From Bacillota bacterium (lineage in GTDB: Bacteria; Bacillota; Clostridia; Lachnospirales; Lachnospiraceae): a DNA stretch of 15,224 nucleotides. Shown in pieces: positions 6,758 through 13,609 of this stretch. Position 1 is the stretch's first letter; the number at the start of each line of letters is the position of its first letter. The notes under the pieces were generated by a model. That model was not told where the DNA came from. It saw nothing but the letters and a program-made list of their open reading frames with translations, and searched no databases. Made by a program: the position numbers and the translations under genes. The stretch is from positions 1-15,224 of the forward strand of contig JAEWAK010000026.1 in the NCBI GenBank assembly GCA_023391695.1. The letters are read 5' to 3'.

Positions 6758-8278
6758 ATGAACATAAATAAGAAACCGGAATTAAATTGTAAAACAGTTG
6801 CCTTCCTCACGCTGGGCTGCAAGGTCAATTCCTATGAAACGGAAGCAATGCAGAAAATATTTGTAGATGCAGGCTTTCAGGTCGTTGAATTTTCCCAGTG
6901 TTCGGATGTATATGTAGTCAATACCTGTACGGTAACCAATATTGCTGACCGTAAGTCAAGACAGATGCTCCACAAAGCAAGAAAAATGAATGAAGCCGCG
7001 GTAGTGGTTGCGGTAGGCTGCTATGTACAGACGGCGGGGGAAGTACTAGTACAGGATGAAGCCATCGATATAATTATAGGCAACAATAAAAAGAAGGAGA
7101 TTATTCGTATTTTAGACGAATATTATGAAAGTAAAGAGACGGCAGCCCATAAAAATACCGGTATGGAGAATACCCAAAGCCTAAACGGTCCGGAGACGGA
7201 TTCGGGACTATATGCAGAACAACATACCGTACCTGCCCTGGGAGGCAATATAATTGACATCGGTTCGGAACGGTCGTATGAAGATTTAAATATTGAGTCG
7301 GTTGCGGAGAAAACCCGTGCCTATATTAAAATTCAGGATGGCTGTAATCAATTCTGCTCTTATTGTATTATCCCTTATGCCAGGGGAAGAGTAAGGAGCA
7401 GGGATGAGAAATCAATTCTTGGTGAAGTAAAACATTTAGTTTCAAAAGGATACAAAGAGATTGTATTAACAGGTATCCACCTCTCTTCCTATGGCATTGA
7501 TTTAGAAAATCAGGATCAAAAAGACGGAAGTCCTGCTATGGAAAGCCTGGAACCGGATTCTTTTGTGGGCGGGGCGGCGGCAGGCAAGCAAAACCGCCTG
7601 CTGCAGTTGATTCTTAAGCTGAGCCGGATAGAAGAACTGAAAAGAATTCGATTAGGTTCACTGGAACCAAGAATAATTACGGAAGAATTTGCCCAGACTC
7701 TAGCTAGTAACACAAAAATCTGCCCCCACTTCCATCTTTCCTTGCAAAGCGGCTGTGATGAAACCTTAAAACGTATGAACCGGAGATATTCCGCCAAGGA
7801 ATTTTATGAAAAATGCCTGCTGCTTCGGAAATATTTTGATAATCCGGCTATTACCACCGACATCATTGTGGGATTTCCGGGGGAAACGGATGAAGAATTT
7901 GAAGAAACAAGGAGATTCTTAAGGAAAGTATCTTTTGCGCAGATGCATATATTTAAGTACTCCGTAAGAAAAGGCACCAGGGCGGAGCACATGCCGGATC
8001 AGGTAAGGGAAGAGACCAAAACCGAACGAAGCAATATTTTAATAGCACTGGAAGCCTGTATGGCGGAAGAATACCGGTCCGGTTTCCTTGGCAAGACAGA
8101 GAACATCCTCATTGAAGAAAGTATGTCAATGGACGGGCAGATTTATCAGATTGGACACAATGAAAGGTATCTGAAGCTGGCAGTTAAATACAGTAAAGAC
8201 TTAAATAACCGGATTATAAAAGGAAAGGTAACCGGTTATCTTGAGAAAGAAATTATGTTCTGTGAAATAATGGATTGA
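6758..8278 (+). CDS. mtaB: tRNA N6-threonylcarbamoyladenosine methylthiotransferase MtaB
   Basis: Radical-SAM enzyme that adds a methylthio group to t6A37 of ANN-decoding tRNAs (ms2t6A). The N-terminal MTTase domain supplies the auxiliary cluster ligands Cys21 (TLGCKVNSYE), Cys57 (NTCTVT) and Cys88 (AVGCYVQ). The radical-SAM CxxxCxxC motif is Cys196, Cys200 and Cys203 in CNQFCSYCIIPYARG. A TRAM-like RNA-binding domain ends the chain. At 506 residues it is about 55 longer than B. subtilis YqeV. The extra length maps to two hydrophilic insertions, about residues 125-175 between domains and about 250-278 inside the radical-SAM barrel after GIHLSSYGIDL. AAAGGA at 6747-6752 sets the start. Synteny with dnaJ-prmA-rsmE supports MtaB rather than MiaB. 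Confidence 0.93.
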   Translation: MNINKKPELNCKTVAFLTLGCKVNSYETEAMQKIFVDAGFQVVEFSQCSDVYVVNTCTVTNIADRKSRQMLHKARKMNEAAVVVAVGCYVQTAGEVLVQDEAIDIIIGNNKKKEIIRILDEYYESKETAAHKNTGMENTQSLNGPETDSGLYAEQHTVPALGGNIIDIGSERSYEDLNIESVAEKTRAYIKIQDGCNQFCSYCIIPYARGRVRSRDEKSILGEVKHLVSKGYKEIVLTGIHLSSYGIDLENQDQKDGSPAMESLEPDSFVGGAAAGKQNRLLQLILKLSRIEELKRIRLGSLEPRIITEEFAQTLASNTKICPHFHLSLQSGCDETLKRMNRRYSAKEFYEKCLLLRKYFDNPAITTDIIVGFPGETDEEFEETRRFLRKVSFAQMHIFKYSVRKGTRAEHMPDQVREETKTERSNILIALEACMAEEYRSGFLGKTENILIEESMSMDGQIYQIGHNERYLKLAVKYSKDLNNRIIKGKVTGYLEKEIMFCEIMD

Positions 8279-8336
8279 TATTTCCGGCGTTTTATATTAA
8301 TATATATATAATATACTGTGCGAGTTCAAATTCATT

Positions 8337-8637
8337 CTTTACGGATTTGGTATAATGTCTGTCGACATATACCCGCGCCGAACGCAGTGAGTGCGCATCA
8401 ACGCCGCATAGCGGCACATACCATGGAAGCTTTGCGGACATGGTATAATGTCTGTTGACATTATACCCGCGCCGAACATAGTGAGTGCGCATCAACGCCG
8501 CATAGCGGCACATACCATGGAAGCTTTGCGGACATGGTATAATGTCTGTTGACATTATACCCGCGCCGAATATAGTGAGTGCGCATCAACGCCGCATAGC
8601 GGCGCATACCATGGAAGCTTTGCGGACATGGTATAAT
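8337..8637. repeat. Tandem array of three 93-94 bp repeats with nested hairpins
   Basis: Three nearly identical units lie head to tail: 8348-8440 (93 bp), 8441-8534 (94 bp) and 8535-8628 (94 bp). Units 2 and 3 differ at two bases; unit 1 differs from unit 2 by three substitutions and one missing T. A degenerate unit end precedes them (8337-8347), and the first nine bases of a fourth unit follow (8629-8637). In units 2 and 3, GGTATAATGTC pairs with GACATTATACC 4 bases later. Each unit also has GCCGC-ATA-GCGGC, and ATACCATG near its end pairs with CATGGTAT across the junction to the next unit. Each unit carries TGGTATAAT, a perfect extended -10. The array fills most of the 403-base gap between mtaB and ireB. 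The bases before it (8279-8336) hold only an AT-rich near-palindrome. No spacers are present, so it is not CRISPR. Confidence 0.95.
8629..8637 (+). promoter_or_regulatory. Extended -10 element feeding ireB
   Basis: TGGTATAAT matches the extended -10 consensus TGnTATAAT and is the partial fourth repeat unit, 44 bases before the ireB start codon. No good -35 lies 17 bases upstream (CCATGG). The same nine bases begin every unit of the repeat array, so ireB may be read from repeat-borne promoters. Function is inferred from the match only. Confidence 0.4.
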
Positions 8638-8681
8638 ATTCATGGAGATTGAGATAGAAAGATAAAAAAGGACGTGATGTT

Positions 8682-8942
8682 ATGCAGGATTCTAACAATA
8701 CACAATATTTCAAAGTACAGAAGGAAAATGAAATTTCAGTAAAAGAAATTATTTCTGCTGTTTTTACAGCGATGACAGAAAAAGGGTATAATCCGGTTAA
8801 TCAAATCGTTGGATACGTCATGTCGGGAGATCCAACCTACATAACGAACCACAAAGGTGCCAGAAGTATGATTATGAAGGTTGAAAGAGACGAAATACTG
8901 GAAGAACTGCTGAATGATTATATCAGGCACAATTTGAAGTAA
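8682..8942 (+). CDS. ireB: IreB family regulatory phosphoprotein (UPF0297)
   Basis: Small cytoplasmic protein of 86 residues, recognised by the family core EIISAVFTAMTEKGYNPVNQ and by GYVMSGDPTYITNHKGAR. The Enterococcus faecalis member IreB is phosphorylated by the Ser/Thr kinase IreK and affects cephalosporin resistance; B. subtilis YrzL is the counterpart. Whether that role holds here is inference. The Shine-Dalgarno AAGGA (8668-8672) is 9 bases before ATG 8682. The order ireB-ruvX-yrzB is conserved in Firmicutes. The 110-base gap to ruvX contains an extra AAGGAGG-type site near 9017 with only a three-codon frame behind it. Confidence 0.93.
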   Translation: MQDSNNTQYFKVQKENEISVKEIISAVFTAMTEKGYNPVNQIVGYVMSGDPTYITNHKGARSMIMKVERDEILEELLNDYIRHNLK

Positions 8943-9052
8943 ACGGAAGAGCGAACAGGAAAAAGCAGTGAAATGTATAGGTACAATATATCCGGGCGGT
9001 GATAATCCGTATTTGAAGGAGGATTGCCGGCTTGGATATATGAGGAGGAAAA

Positions 9053-9520
9053 ATGAGAATTATGGGACTGGATTACGGTTCAGTCACTGTTGGTGTAGCA
9101 ATAAGTGATGAATTATTGATAACTGCGCAGGGAATTGAAACAGTACGCAGGAAACATGAGACCAAGTTACGTCAGACCCTGGCCAGGATTGATGAACTTA
9201 TTAAGGAATATGCCGTGGAAAAAGTTGTGCTCGGATATCCGAAGAATATGAATAATACCATTGGCGAGCGTGCCGCAAAATCAGAAGAATTTGCAGAAGT
9301 TTTAAGGAAACGGACCGGGCTGGAAGTAATATTATGGGATGAGAGGCTGACTACGGTTGCAGCGCACCAGACATTGATTTTGGGTGACGTCAGGCGGGAA
9401 GAAAGAAACCGGGTTGTGGATAAACTGGCGGCTGTGTTTATCTTGCAGGGATATTTGGATTTCCTGAGTAATCGGAAGAAAATACAGAGTGAACTTGGTA
9501 ATGAAATAGGAGAAATATAA
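9053..9520 (+). CDS. ruvX: Putative pre-16S rRNA nuclease / Holliday junction resolvase-like YqgF
   Basis: RNase H-fold nuclease of the YqgF/RuvX family (B. subtilis YrrK), linked in E. coli to maturation of the 16S rRNA 5' end and originally proposed as a Holliday junction resolvase. The 155-residue protein has the expected acidic residues: Asp7 in GLDYGS, Glu97 in WDERLTT, and Asp123 in VDKLAAVFILQGYLD. It also has the GYPKNMNN loop. The length is slightly above the family norm because of a hydrophilic C-terminal tail. GAGGAGG just upstream of ATG 9053 is a strong ribosome site. The stop overlaps the next start by one base (TAATG at 9518-9522), so translation with yrzB is probably coupled. 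Confidence 0.94.
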   Translation: MRIMGLDYGSVTVGVAISDELLITAQGIETVRRKHETKLRQTLARIDELIKEYAVEKVVLGYPKNMNNTIGERAAKSEEFAEVLRKRTGLEVILWDERLTTVAAHQTLILGDVRREERNRVVDKLAAVFILQGYLDFLSNRKKIQSELGNEIGEI

Positions 9521-9792
9521 TGGAAGAAAAGAAAAATAAAGTCCTATTTACTTCGGATGATAACGAAGAGGTGGAATTTTATGTACTGGAACAGACCAAA
9601 TTAAACGGGCATACGTATCTTTTAGTTACGGATTCGGAAGAAGAGGAAGAAGGTACGGCCTATATCCTGAAAGAACTGTCCCAGGATTCGGACGAAGCCG
9701 CTGTTTATGATATTGTGGAAGATGAGAATGAATTAAAATTGATAGCGAAGATATTCGAAGAATTACTGGATGATATAGAGATTGAAACATAA
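9520..9792 (+). CDS. DUF1292 protein (UPF0473, YrzB-like)
   Basis: A 90-residue, very acidic protein of the DUF1292 family, recognised by the core VEFYVLEQTKLNGHTYLLV, TAYILKEL and the C-terminal FEELLDD. The function of the family is not established to my knowledge. Its start codon overlaps the ruvX stop codon (TAATG). It completes the ireB-ruvX-yrzB cluster, which in B. subtilis leads straight into yrrL-yrrM-yrrN; here fur and rnjA intervene. Confidence 0.9.
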   Translation: MEEKKNKVLFTSDDNEEVEFYVLEQTKLNGHTYLLVTDSEEEEEGTAYILKELSQDSDEAAVYDIVEDENELKLIAKIFEELLDDIEIET

Positions 9793-9843
9793 AACAAATA
9801 AGATATAAAAGTGCGAATTATTTAATTAGAATGAAAGATTAAT

Positions 9844-9869
9844 GATTTTGTAACAGTTGTTATAAAATC
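9844..9869 (+). promoter_or_regulatory. 26-bp dyad over the fur promoter, candidate autoregulatory operator
   Basis: Half-sites GATTTTGTAACAG (9844-9856) and TTGTTATAAAATC (9857-9869) are reverse complements at 11 of 13 positions, and the two exceptions are G-T pairs. The dyad covers a -10-like TATAAA (9861-9866), with TTAATG (9839-9844) a possible weak -35 16 bases upstream. It ends 16 bases before the fur start codon. Placement over the promoter of a Fur-family gene suggests autoregulation. The sequence resembles Fur/PerR boxes only loosely, so the binding protein is inferred. Confidence 0.5.
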
Positions 9870-9885
9870 GGGAAGGTGATATGCC

Positions 9886-10359
9886 ATGCCTGATAAACAG
9901 GATCGATTCAAAACCTTATTAAAACAAAATGGACTTAAGGTAACAACGCAGAGAATAGATATTCTTGAAGCATTGGAAAGCAGGCCGGATAAACATTTGA
10001 CTGCTGAAGAAATATATGAATGTGTAAGGGTTAAAAACCCGGATATCGGGTTGGCTACCGTTTACAGGACGATTCAATTATTAGCAGAGTTAAACCTTAT
10101 CGATAAGCTGAATTTAGGTGACGGGTTTGTGCGCTATGAAATAGGAAGTCAGGGTTGTGAGGATACTGCGCATCATCACCATCATTTAATATGCTTAAAT
10201 TGCGGAAATGTATTTACGTTTCAAGGTGATTTATTGGAAACACTGGAACATAGAATTCAAGAAGCTATGGAATTTGAAGTAGTAGACCACGAAGTAAAAA
10301 TGTTCGGATATTGCAAGAATTGTCGCGTAGAGATGCAGGAAAAGCGGGATAAAAACTGA
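9886..10359 (+). CDS. Fur-family metalloregulator
   Basis: Dimeric metal-dependent repressor of 157 residues. A winged-helix DNA-binding domain (about 1-85) contains the family helix GLATVYRTIQLL. The dimerisation domain has the structural zinc cysteines Cys103/Cys106 (CLNC) and Cys143/Cys146 (CKNC), and a metal-binding run of five histidines (96-100). Overall it looks more like Fur than Zur. The residue aligned with E. coli Fur Glu101 and PerR Asp104 is Thr111, so metal choice (iron, manganese, peroxide sensing) cannot be assigned safely. GAAGGTGAT before ATG 9886 sets the start; the ATG at 9881 is out of frame. The dyad at 9844-9869 suggests self-control. Next is rnjA after a 79-base gap. 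Confidence 0.9.
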   Translation: MPDKQDRFKTLLKQNGLKVTTQRIDILEALESRPDKHLTAEEIYECVRVKNPDIGLATVYRTIQLLAELNLIDKLNLGDGFVRYEIGSQGCEDTAHHHHHLICLNCGNVFTFQGDLLETLEHRIQEAMEFEVVDHEVKMFGYCKNCRVEMQEKRDKN

Positions 10360-10371
10360 AATCAAGTCTAA

Positions 10372-10400
10372 TTAAATATGGAGTGCACTTTAAATATAAT
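10372..10400 (+). promoter_or_regulatory. Possible promoter for rnjA
   Basis: TATAAT at 10395-10400 has TTAAAT (10372-10377) 17 bases upstream. The -10 is perfect and the -35 weak. A 10-bp palindrome, AATGATCATT (10398-10407), overlaps the end of the -10. This would allow rnjA transcription independent of fur. Confidence 0.4.
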
Positions 10401-10438
10401 GATCATTTAATACATAAAAATTATTGGAGGTGCATTGT

Positions 10439-12112
10439 TTGAAACAAAATAATACAGATGTAAAGGGTGTTAAGATAATACCCTTAGGAGGATTAGAACA
10501 AATAGGAATGAATATTACCGCATTTGAATATGAAGACAGTATCATCGTCGTAGACTGCGGTTTGTCCTTTCCGGAAGATGACATGTTAGGAATTGATCTG
10601 GTTATACCGGATGTAACCTATTTAAAAGAAAATTTAAGCAAAGTAAAGGGGTTTGTAATAACCCATGGGCATGAGGACCATATCGGTGCCCTTCCCTATA
10701 TCCTAAGAGATATTAACGTACCGATTTATGCAACAAAACTGACAGTCGGTATTATTGAAAATAAATTAAAAGAGCATAATTTATTAAAATCCACTAAAAG
10801 AAAAGTAATCAAATACGGACAGTCCATTAATTTGGGATGTTTCCGAATTGAATTTATCCGGTCCAACCACAGTATCGCAGATGCAACCGCCTTAGCCATA
10901 TTTACTCCGGCAGGAATCATTGTCCACACCGGGGACTTTAAGGTGGATTATACGCCGGTATTTGGAAGTACCATTGATTTGCAGCGTTTTGGTGAACTTG
11001 GCAAGAAGGGCGTCCTGGCTTTAATGTGTGACAGTACCAATGTGGAGAGGCCCGGTTATACCCCGTCGGAAAGAACAGTGGGGAAAACTTTTGACAATAT
11101 ATTTGCGGAAAGCATCCGCAGCAGAATTATCGTTGCAACTTTTGCCTCAAATGTGGACCGGGTACAGCAGATTATTAATTCTGCCGAAAAGTATGGAAGA
11201 AAAGTAGTGATTGAAGGTAGAAGCATGGTTAATATCATTACTACGGCCTCCGAACTCGGATATATCAGTATGCCGAATAATATAATGATTGATATTGAGC
11301 AGATGAAGAACTATCCCGATGAAAAAATCGTATTAATAACAACCGGCAGCCAGGGGGAAGTCATGGCAGCATTGCCGAGAATGGCGGCTTCCATTCACAA
11401 AAAGATATCCATTAAACCGGGAGATACGGTAATATTCAGTTCAACACCGATCCCGGGAAATGAAAAACCGGTATCTAAGGTAATTAATGAGCTATCCATG
11501 AAAGGTGCCAAAGTTATATTCCAGGATACCCACGTATCCGGCCATGCCTGCCAGGAAGAAATCAAGCTTATCTATGCTCTGACAAAACCGAAGTATGCAA
11601 TACCGGTACACGGTGAATACAGGCATCTTATGAAACATGCGGAATTAGCCCAAAATATGGGGATTCCGAAAGGAAATACATTTATATTATCATCCGGTGA
11701 TGTTATGGAAGTATCGGAACAACATGCCGGTGTAATTGGAAAAGTTCCGGCACAGGGAATATTTGTAGATGGTTTAGGCGTTGGGGATGTAGGTAATATT
11801 GTTCTTCGCGACAGACAGCATTTATCGGAAAACGGATTACTGATTGTAGTGGTAACCTTGGAAAAGTTTACCAATCAGGTGTTATCCGGTCCGGATATTG
11901 TATCCAGGGGATTTGTATATGTAAGGGAATCGGAAAACCTGATGGATGAAGCAAGGATCGTAGTAAACGATGCCTTGAATAAATGCCTTAGCAAAAACAA
12001 TACGGATTGGGGAAAAATGAAAAACGAGATTAAGGATTCCTTAAGTGACTATTTATGGAAAAAGACTAAGAGAAATCCGATGATACTCCCAATTATCATG
12101 GAAGTAAATTGA
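10439..12112 (+). CDS. rnjA: Ribonuclease J
   Basis: Metallo-beta-lactamase/beta-CASP ribonuclease with 5'-3' exonuclease and endonuclease activity, central to mRNA decay and rRNA processing in Firmicutes. The zinc motif HGHEDH is at about residues 76-81, with a second-site histidine in FIRSNHSIAD and HTGDFK following. The beta-CASP segment includes ATFASNVDRVQQ and TGSQGEVMAALPR. The C-terminal domain ends KTKRNPMILPIIMEV, nearly identical to B. subtilis RNase J1. I place the start at TTG 10439 (557 residues): GGAGGTG at 10426-10432 sits 6 bases before it, whereas the in-frame TTG at 10424 overlaps that site. The next gene begins 21 bases after the stop, suggesting co-transcription. Confidence 0.96.
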   Translation: MKQNNTDVKGVKIIPLGGLEQIGMNITAFEYEDSIIVVDCGLSFPEDDMLGIDLVIPDVTYLKENLSKVKGFVITHGHEDHIGALPYILRDINVPIYATKLTVGIIENKLKEHNLLKSTKRKVIKYGQSINLGCFRIEFIRSNHSIADATALAIFTPAGIIVHTGDFKVDYTPVFGSTIDLQRFGELGKKGVLALMCDSTNVERPGYTPSERTVGKTFDNIFAESIRSRIIVATFASNVDRVQQIINSAEKYGRKVVIEGRSMVNIITTASELGYISMPNNIMIDIEQMKNYPDEKIVLITTGSQGEVMAALPRMAASIHKKISIKPGDTVIFSSTPIPGNEKPVSKVINELSMKGAKVIFQDTHVSGHACQEEIKLIYALTKPKYAIPVHGEYRHLMKHAELAQNMGIPKGNTFILSSGDVMEVSEQHAGVIGKVPAQGIFVDGLGVGDVGNIVLRDRQHLSENGLLIVVVTLEKFTNQVLSGPDIVSRGFVYVRESENLMDEARIVVNDALNKCLSKNNTDWGKMKNEIKDSLSDYLWKKTKRNPMILPIIMEVN

Positions 12113-12133
12113 TTTTAAAAGGAGATAGTAAGT

Positions 12134-12658
12134 ATGACTTCTAGGCCTACTTCTGCACAACTAGTTTTAAAAATAACCAGCTTTATATTACGTCTTTTGC
12201 TGAATATATTATTTTATACCATCGTTGTTATTCTTATAGTACGAGCCAGTAAAATAACTTATGACTTTTGCTATGAAATTTTTGGACAAGTAACGGCGGC
12301 GCAGGAACCGGGACGTGATATTGAGATTCAGATCAGCAAAGGTGAATCAACTATGAATGTGGCAAGTAAGCTGGAGTTAAAAAAAATAATTGTTAATAAA
12401 TATTCTTTTTATGTAAAAGCAAAGATTAAAAAGCAAACCATAATGCCAGGGACTTATGCCTTAAATACCTCCATGACCTATGATGAAATATTTGCCGTTA
12501 TTACAGAGCCGTCGGCAGAAGATTCGGAAACGGATACCGGTAATTCCGCTGCTGCTTCGGAAACGGATTCAAAGAATGGAAAGGATACGCCAGAAACGAC
12601 GGAGGAATCCGAAAAACGCAGCGTAACAAAGGATACTGGCACAGCAGACGATAATTAA
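12134..12658 (+). CDS. YceG/MltG-like membrane protein lacking the catalytic domain
   Basis: A 174-residue protein with one membrane segment (about 14-37), a LysM-like domain (about 62-125) of the kind that precedes the MltG catalytic domain, and an acidic Ser/Thr/Glu-rich tail (126-174). MltG is an endolytic murein transglycosylase of over 300 residues. The catalytic part with its glutamate is absent, and nothing in any frame of 12659-12813 restores it, so this is a natural short form, not a recent frameshift. The position matches yrrL (mltG) next to yrrM (trmR) in B. subtilis, which supports the family assignment. It may bind glycan or regulate another transglycosylase; this is inference. 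AAGGAG at 12119-12124 sets the start. Confidence 0.7.
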   Translation: MTSRPTSAQLVLKITSFILRLLLNILFYTIVVILIVRASKITYDFCYEIFGQVTAAQEPGRDIEIQISKGESTMNVASKLELKKIIVNKYSFYVKAKIKKQTIMPGTYALNTSMTYDEIFAVITEPSAEDSETDTGNSAAASETDSKNGKDTPETTEESEKRSVTKDTGTADDN

Positions 12659-12667
12659 TACAATAGA

Positions 12668-12701
12668 GGCGAACCTAGGCGGAAACCGTAGTAGGTTCGC
12701 C
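12668..12701 (+). terminator. Probable terminator after the rnjA operon
   Basis: GGCGAACCTA (12668-12677) pairs perfectly with TAGGTTCGCC (12692-12701); the 14-base loop holds a further CGG/CCG pairing. The stem begins 10 bases after the stop codon of the MltG-like gene and is followed by CTTTAT, a short T-run. GC-rich stem and position fit an intrinsic terminator with a weak tail. Confidence 0.6.
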
Positions 12702-12724
12702 CTTTATCAATGTTGGGCATGTAA

Positions 12725-12804
12725 GCGGGAGTAAGGTGAAGGATATAATTCATATCTTTCACCCTCCTGATATAAGGCATGCTTAGACATGCATGCGGGA
12801 GTAA
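12725..12804. repeat. Duplicated ribosome-site-like segment upstream of trmR
   Basis: The ten bases GCGGGAGTAA occur at 12725-12734 and 12795-12804, within longer similar surroundings (a CATG-containing stretch before and AGG after). The second copy provides the trmR ribosome site (GGGAGTAAAGGA). The first has no start codon in reach and leads into the hairpin at 12735-12763. It may be a remnant of a small duplication. Confidence 0.5.
12735..12763. repeat. 12-bp hairpin upstream of trmR
   Basis: GGTGAAGGATAT (12735-12746) pairs with ATATCTTTCACC (12752-12763) with one G-U and a 5-base loop. GGAG (12728-12731) and CTCC (12764-12767) can extend the stem past a short bulge. No T-run follows. 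It lies between the rnjA-operon terminator and trmR, so it could be a leader structure of the trmR transcript. Confidence 0.4.
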
Positions 12805-12813
12805 AGGAATGCT

Positions 12814-13470
12814 ATGATAGTAGATGAGAGAATAACGGCCTATATCAATACTTTAGAGAGGGAATTACCCTCTCATTTATATGAGCTGGAAAAGACAGCT
12901 TTACTGGAAGGGGTCCCCATTATAAGAAAGGAGACCCAGTCCTTCCTCCGTTTTCTGCTGGCGGCAAAAAGCCCCTGCCGGATTCTGGAGATAGGGGCAG
13001 CAGTAGGGTTTTCGGCAATATTTATGAGTGAATATATGCCGGAAGATTGTAACATAACCACCATTGAAAAAGTTGAAATGAGGCTGGTAAAAGCCAGAAA
13101 GAATATTGCTTTAGCACCAAACGGCAATAAAATCACCCTTCTTGAAGGGGACGCGCTGGTGCTGTTGAAGAAACTGGTATCGGATGGGAAGAATGCATTT
13201 GACTTTATCTTCCTGGATGCGGCAAAAGCCCAATACATGAATTTTCTTCCGGAAATTATGAATTTATTAAAGAAGGGAGGACTGCTTGTGACGGATAATG
13301 TATTGCAGGACGGGACAGTTGCCGAATCCCGTTATGGCATAACCAGACGGGACCGGACCATTCACAGCAGAATGCGGGAGTACTTATATACCATCACCCA
13401 TATGGAGGAATTAGAGACAGCAGTTATACCGGTAGGGGACGGGGTAACCGTCAGTACAAAAGTAAGATAG
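12814..13470 (+). CDS. trmR: tRNA 5-hydroxyuridine(34) methyltransferase TrmR
   Basis: SAM-dependent O-methyltransferase of the catechol-OMT-like family (B. subtilis YrrM/TrmR), which converts ho5U34 to mo5U34 in tRNA wobble positions. The 218-residue protein shows the SAM motif ILEIGAAVGFS (57-67), the acidic Glu85 after the next strand, the metal-site Asp135 in FLDAAKAQY, and Asp161-Asn162 in VTDNVLQDG. The U32 gene that follows makes the hydroxylated substrate, so the pair forms a short pathway; this context favours TrmR over a generic small-molecule O-methyltransferase. The ribosome site GGGAGTAAAGGA lies just upstream of ATG 12814. Confidence 0.88.
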   Translation: MIVDERITAYINTLERELPSHLYELEKTALLEGVPIIRKETQSFLRFLLAAKSPCRILEIGAAVGFSAIFMSEYMPEDCNITTIEKVEMRLVKARKNIALAPNGNKITLLEGDALVLLKKLVSDGKNAFDFIFLDAAKAQYMNFLPEIMNLLKKGGLLVTDNVLQDGTVAESRYGITRRDRTIHSRMREYLYTITHMEELETAVIPVGDGVTVSTKVR

Positions 13471-13609
13471 CATGGATTTGTTAATCCAATTCGGTAGAGA
13501 CGGTAAGAGCAATTTTTAAATAATAAATAGATTAGATTAAATTATATAAGTAAAAAAAATTAACGGATTAATTCTGTTAGTGAATGAGCAGGGAAAGGCA
13601 TGGAATGAC

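Noticed and set aside
8348..8637. CRISPR-like array
   Set aside because: Units are contiguous with no spacers, far longer than CRISPR repeats, and no cas genes are present.
8292..8643. Minus-strand open frames across the tandem repeats (8292-8555 and 8461-8643)
   Set aside because: They consist of repeat sequence read through; the 94-bp unit shifts the frame between copies, and there is no ribosome site or protein-family match.
9016..9043. Leader peptide between ireB and ruvX
   Set aside because: A second Shine-Dalgarno-like site near 9017 leads only to a three-codon frame from a TTG; too short to support.
12659..12813. Frameshift that would restore an MltG catalytic domain
   Set aside because: The stretch after the stop codon holds a terminator-like hairpin and non-coding DNA in all frames.
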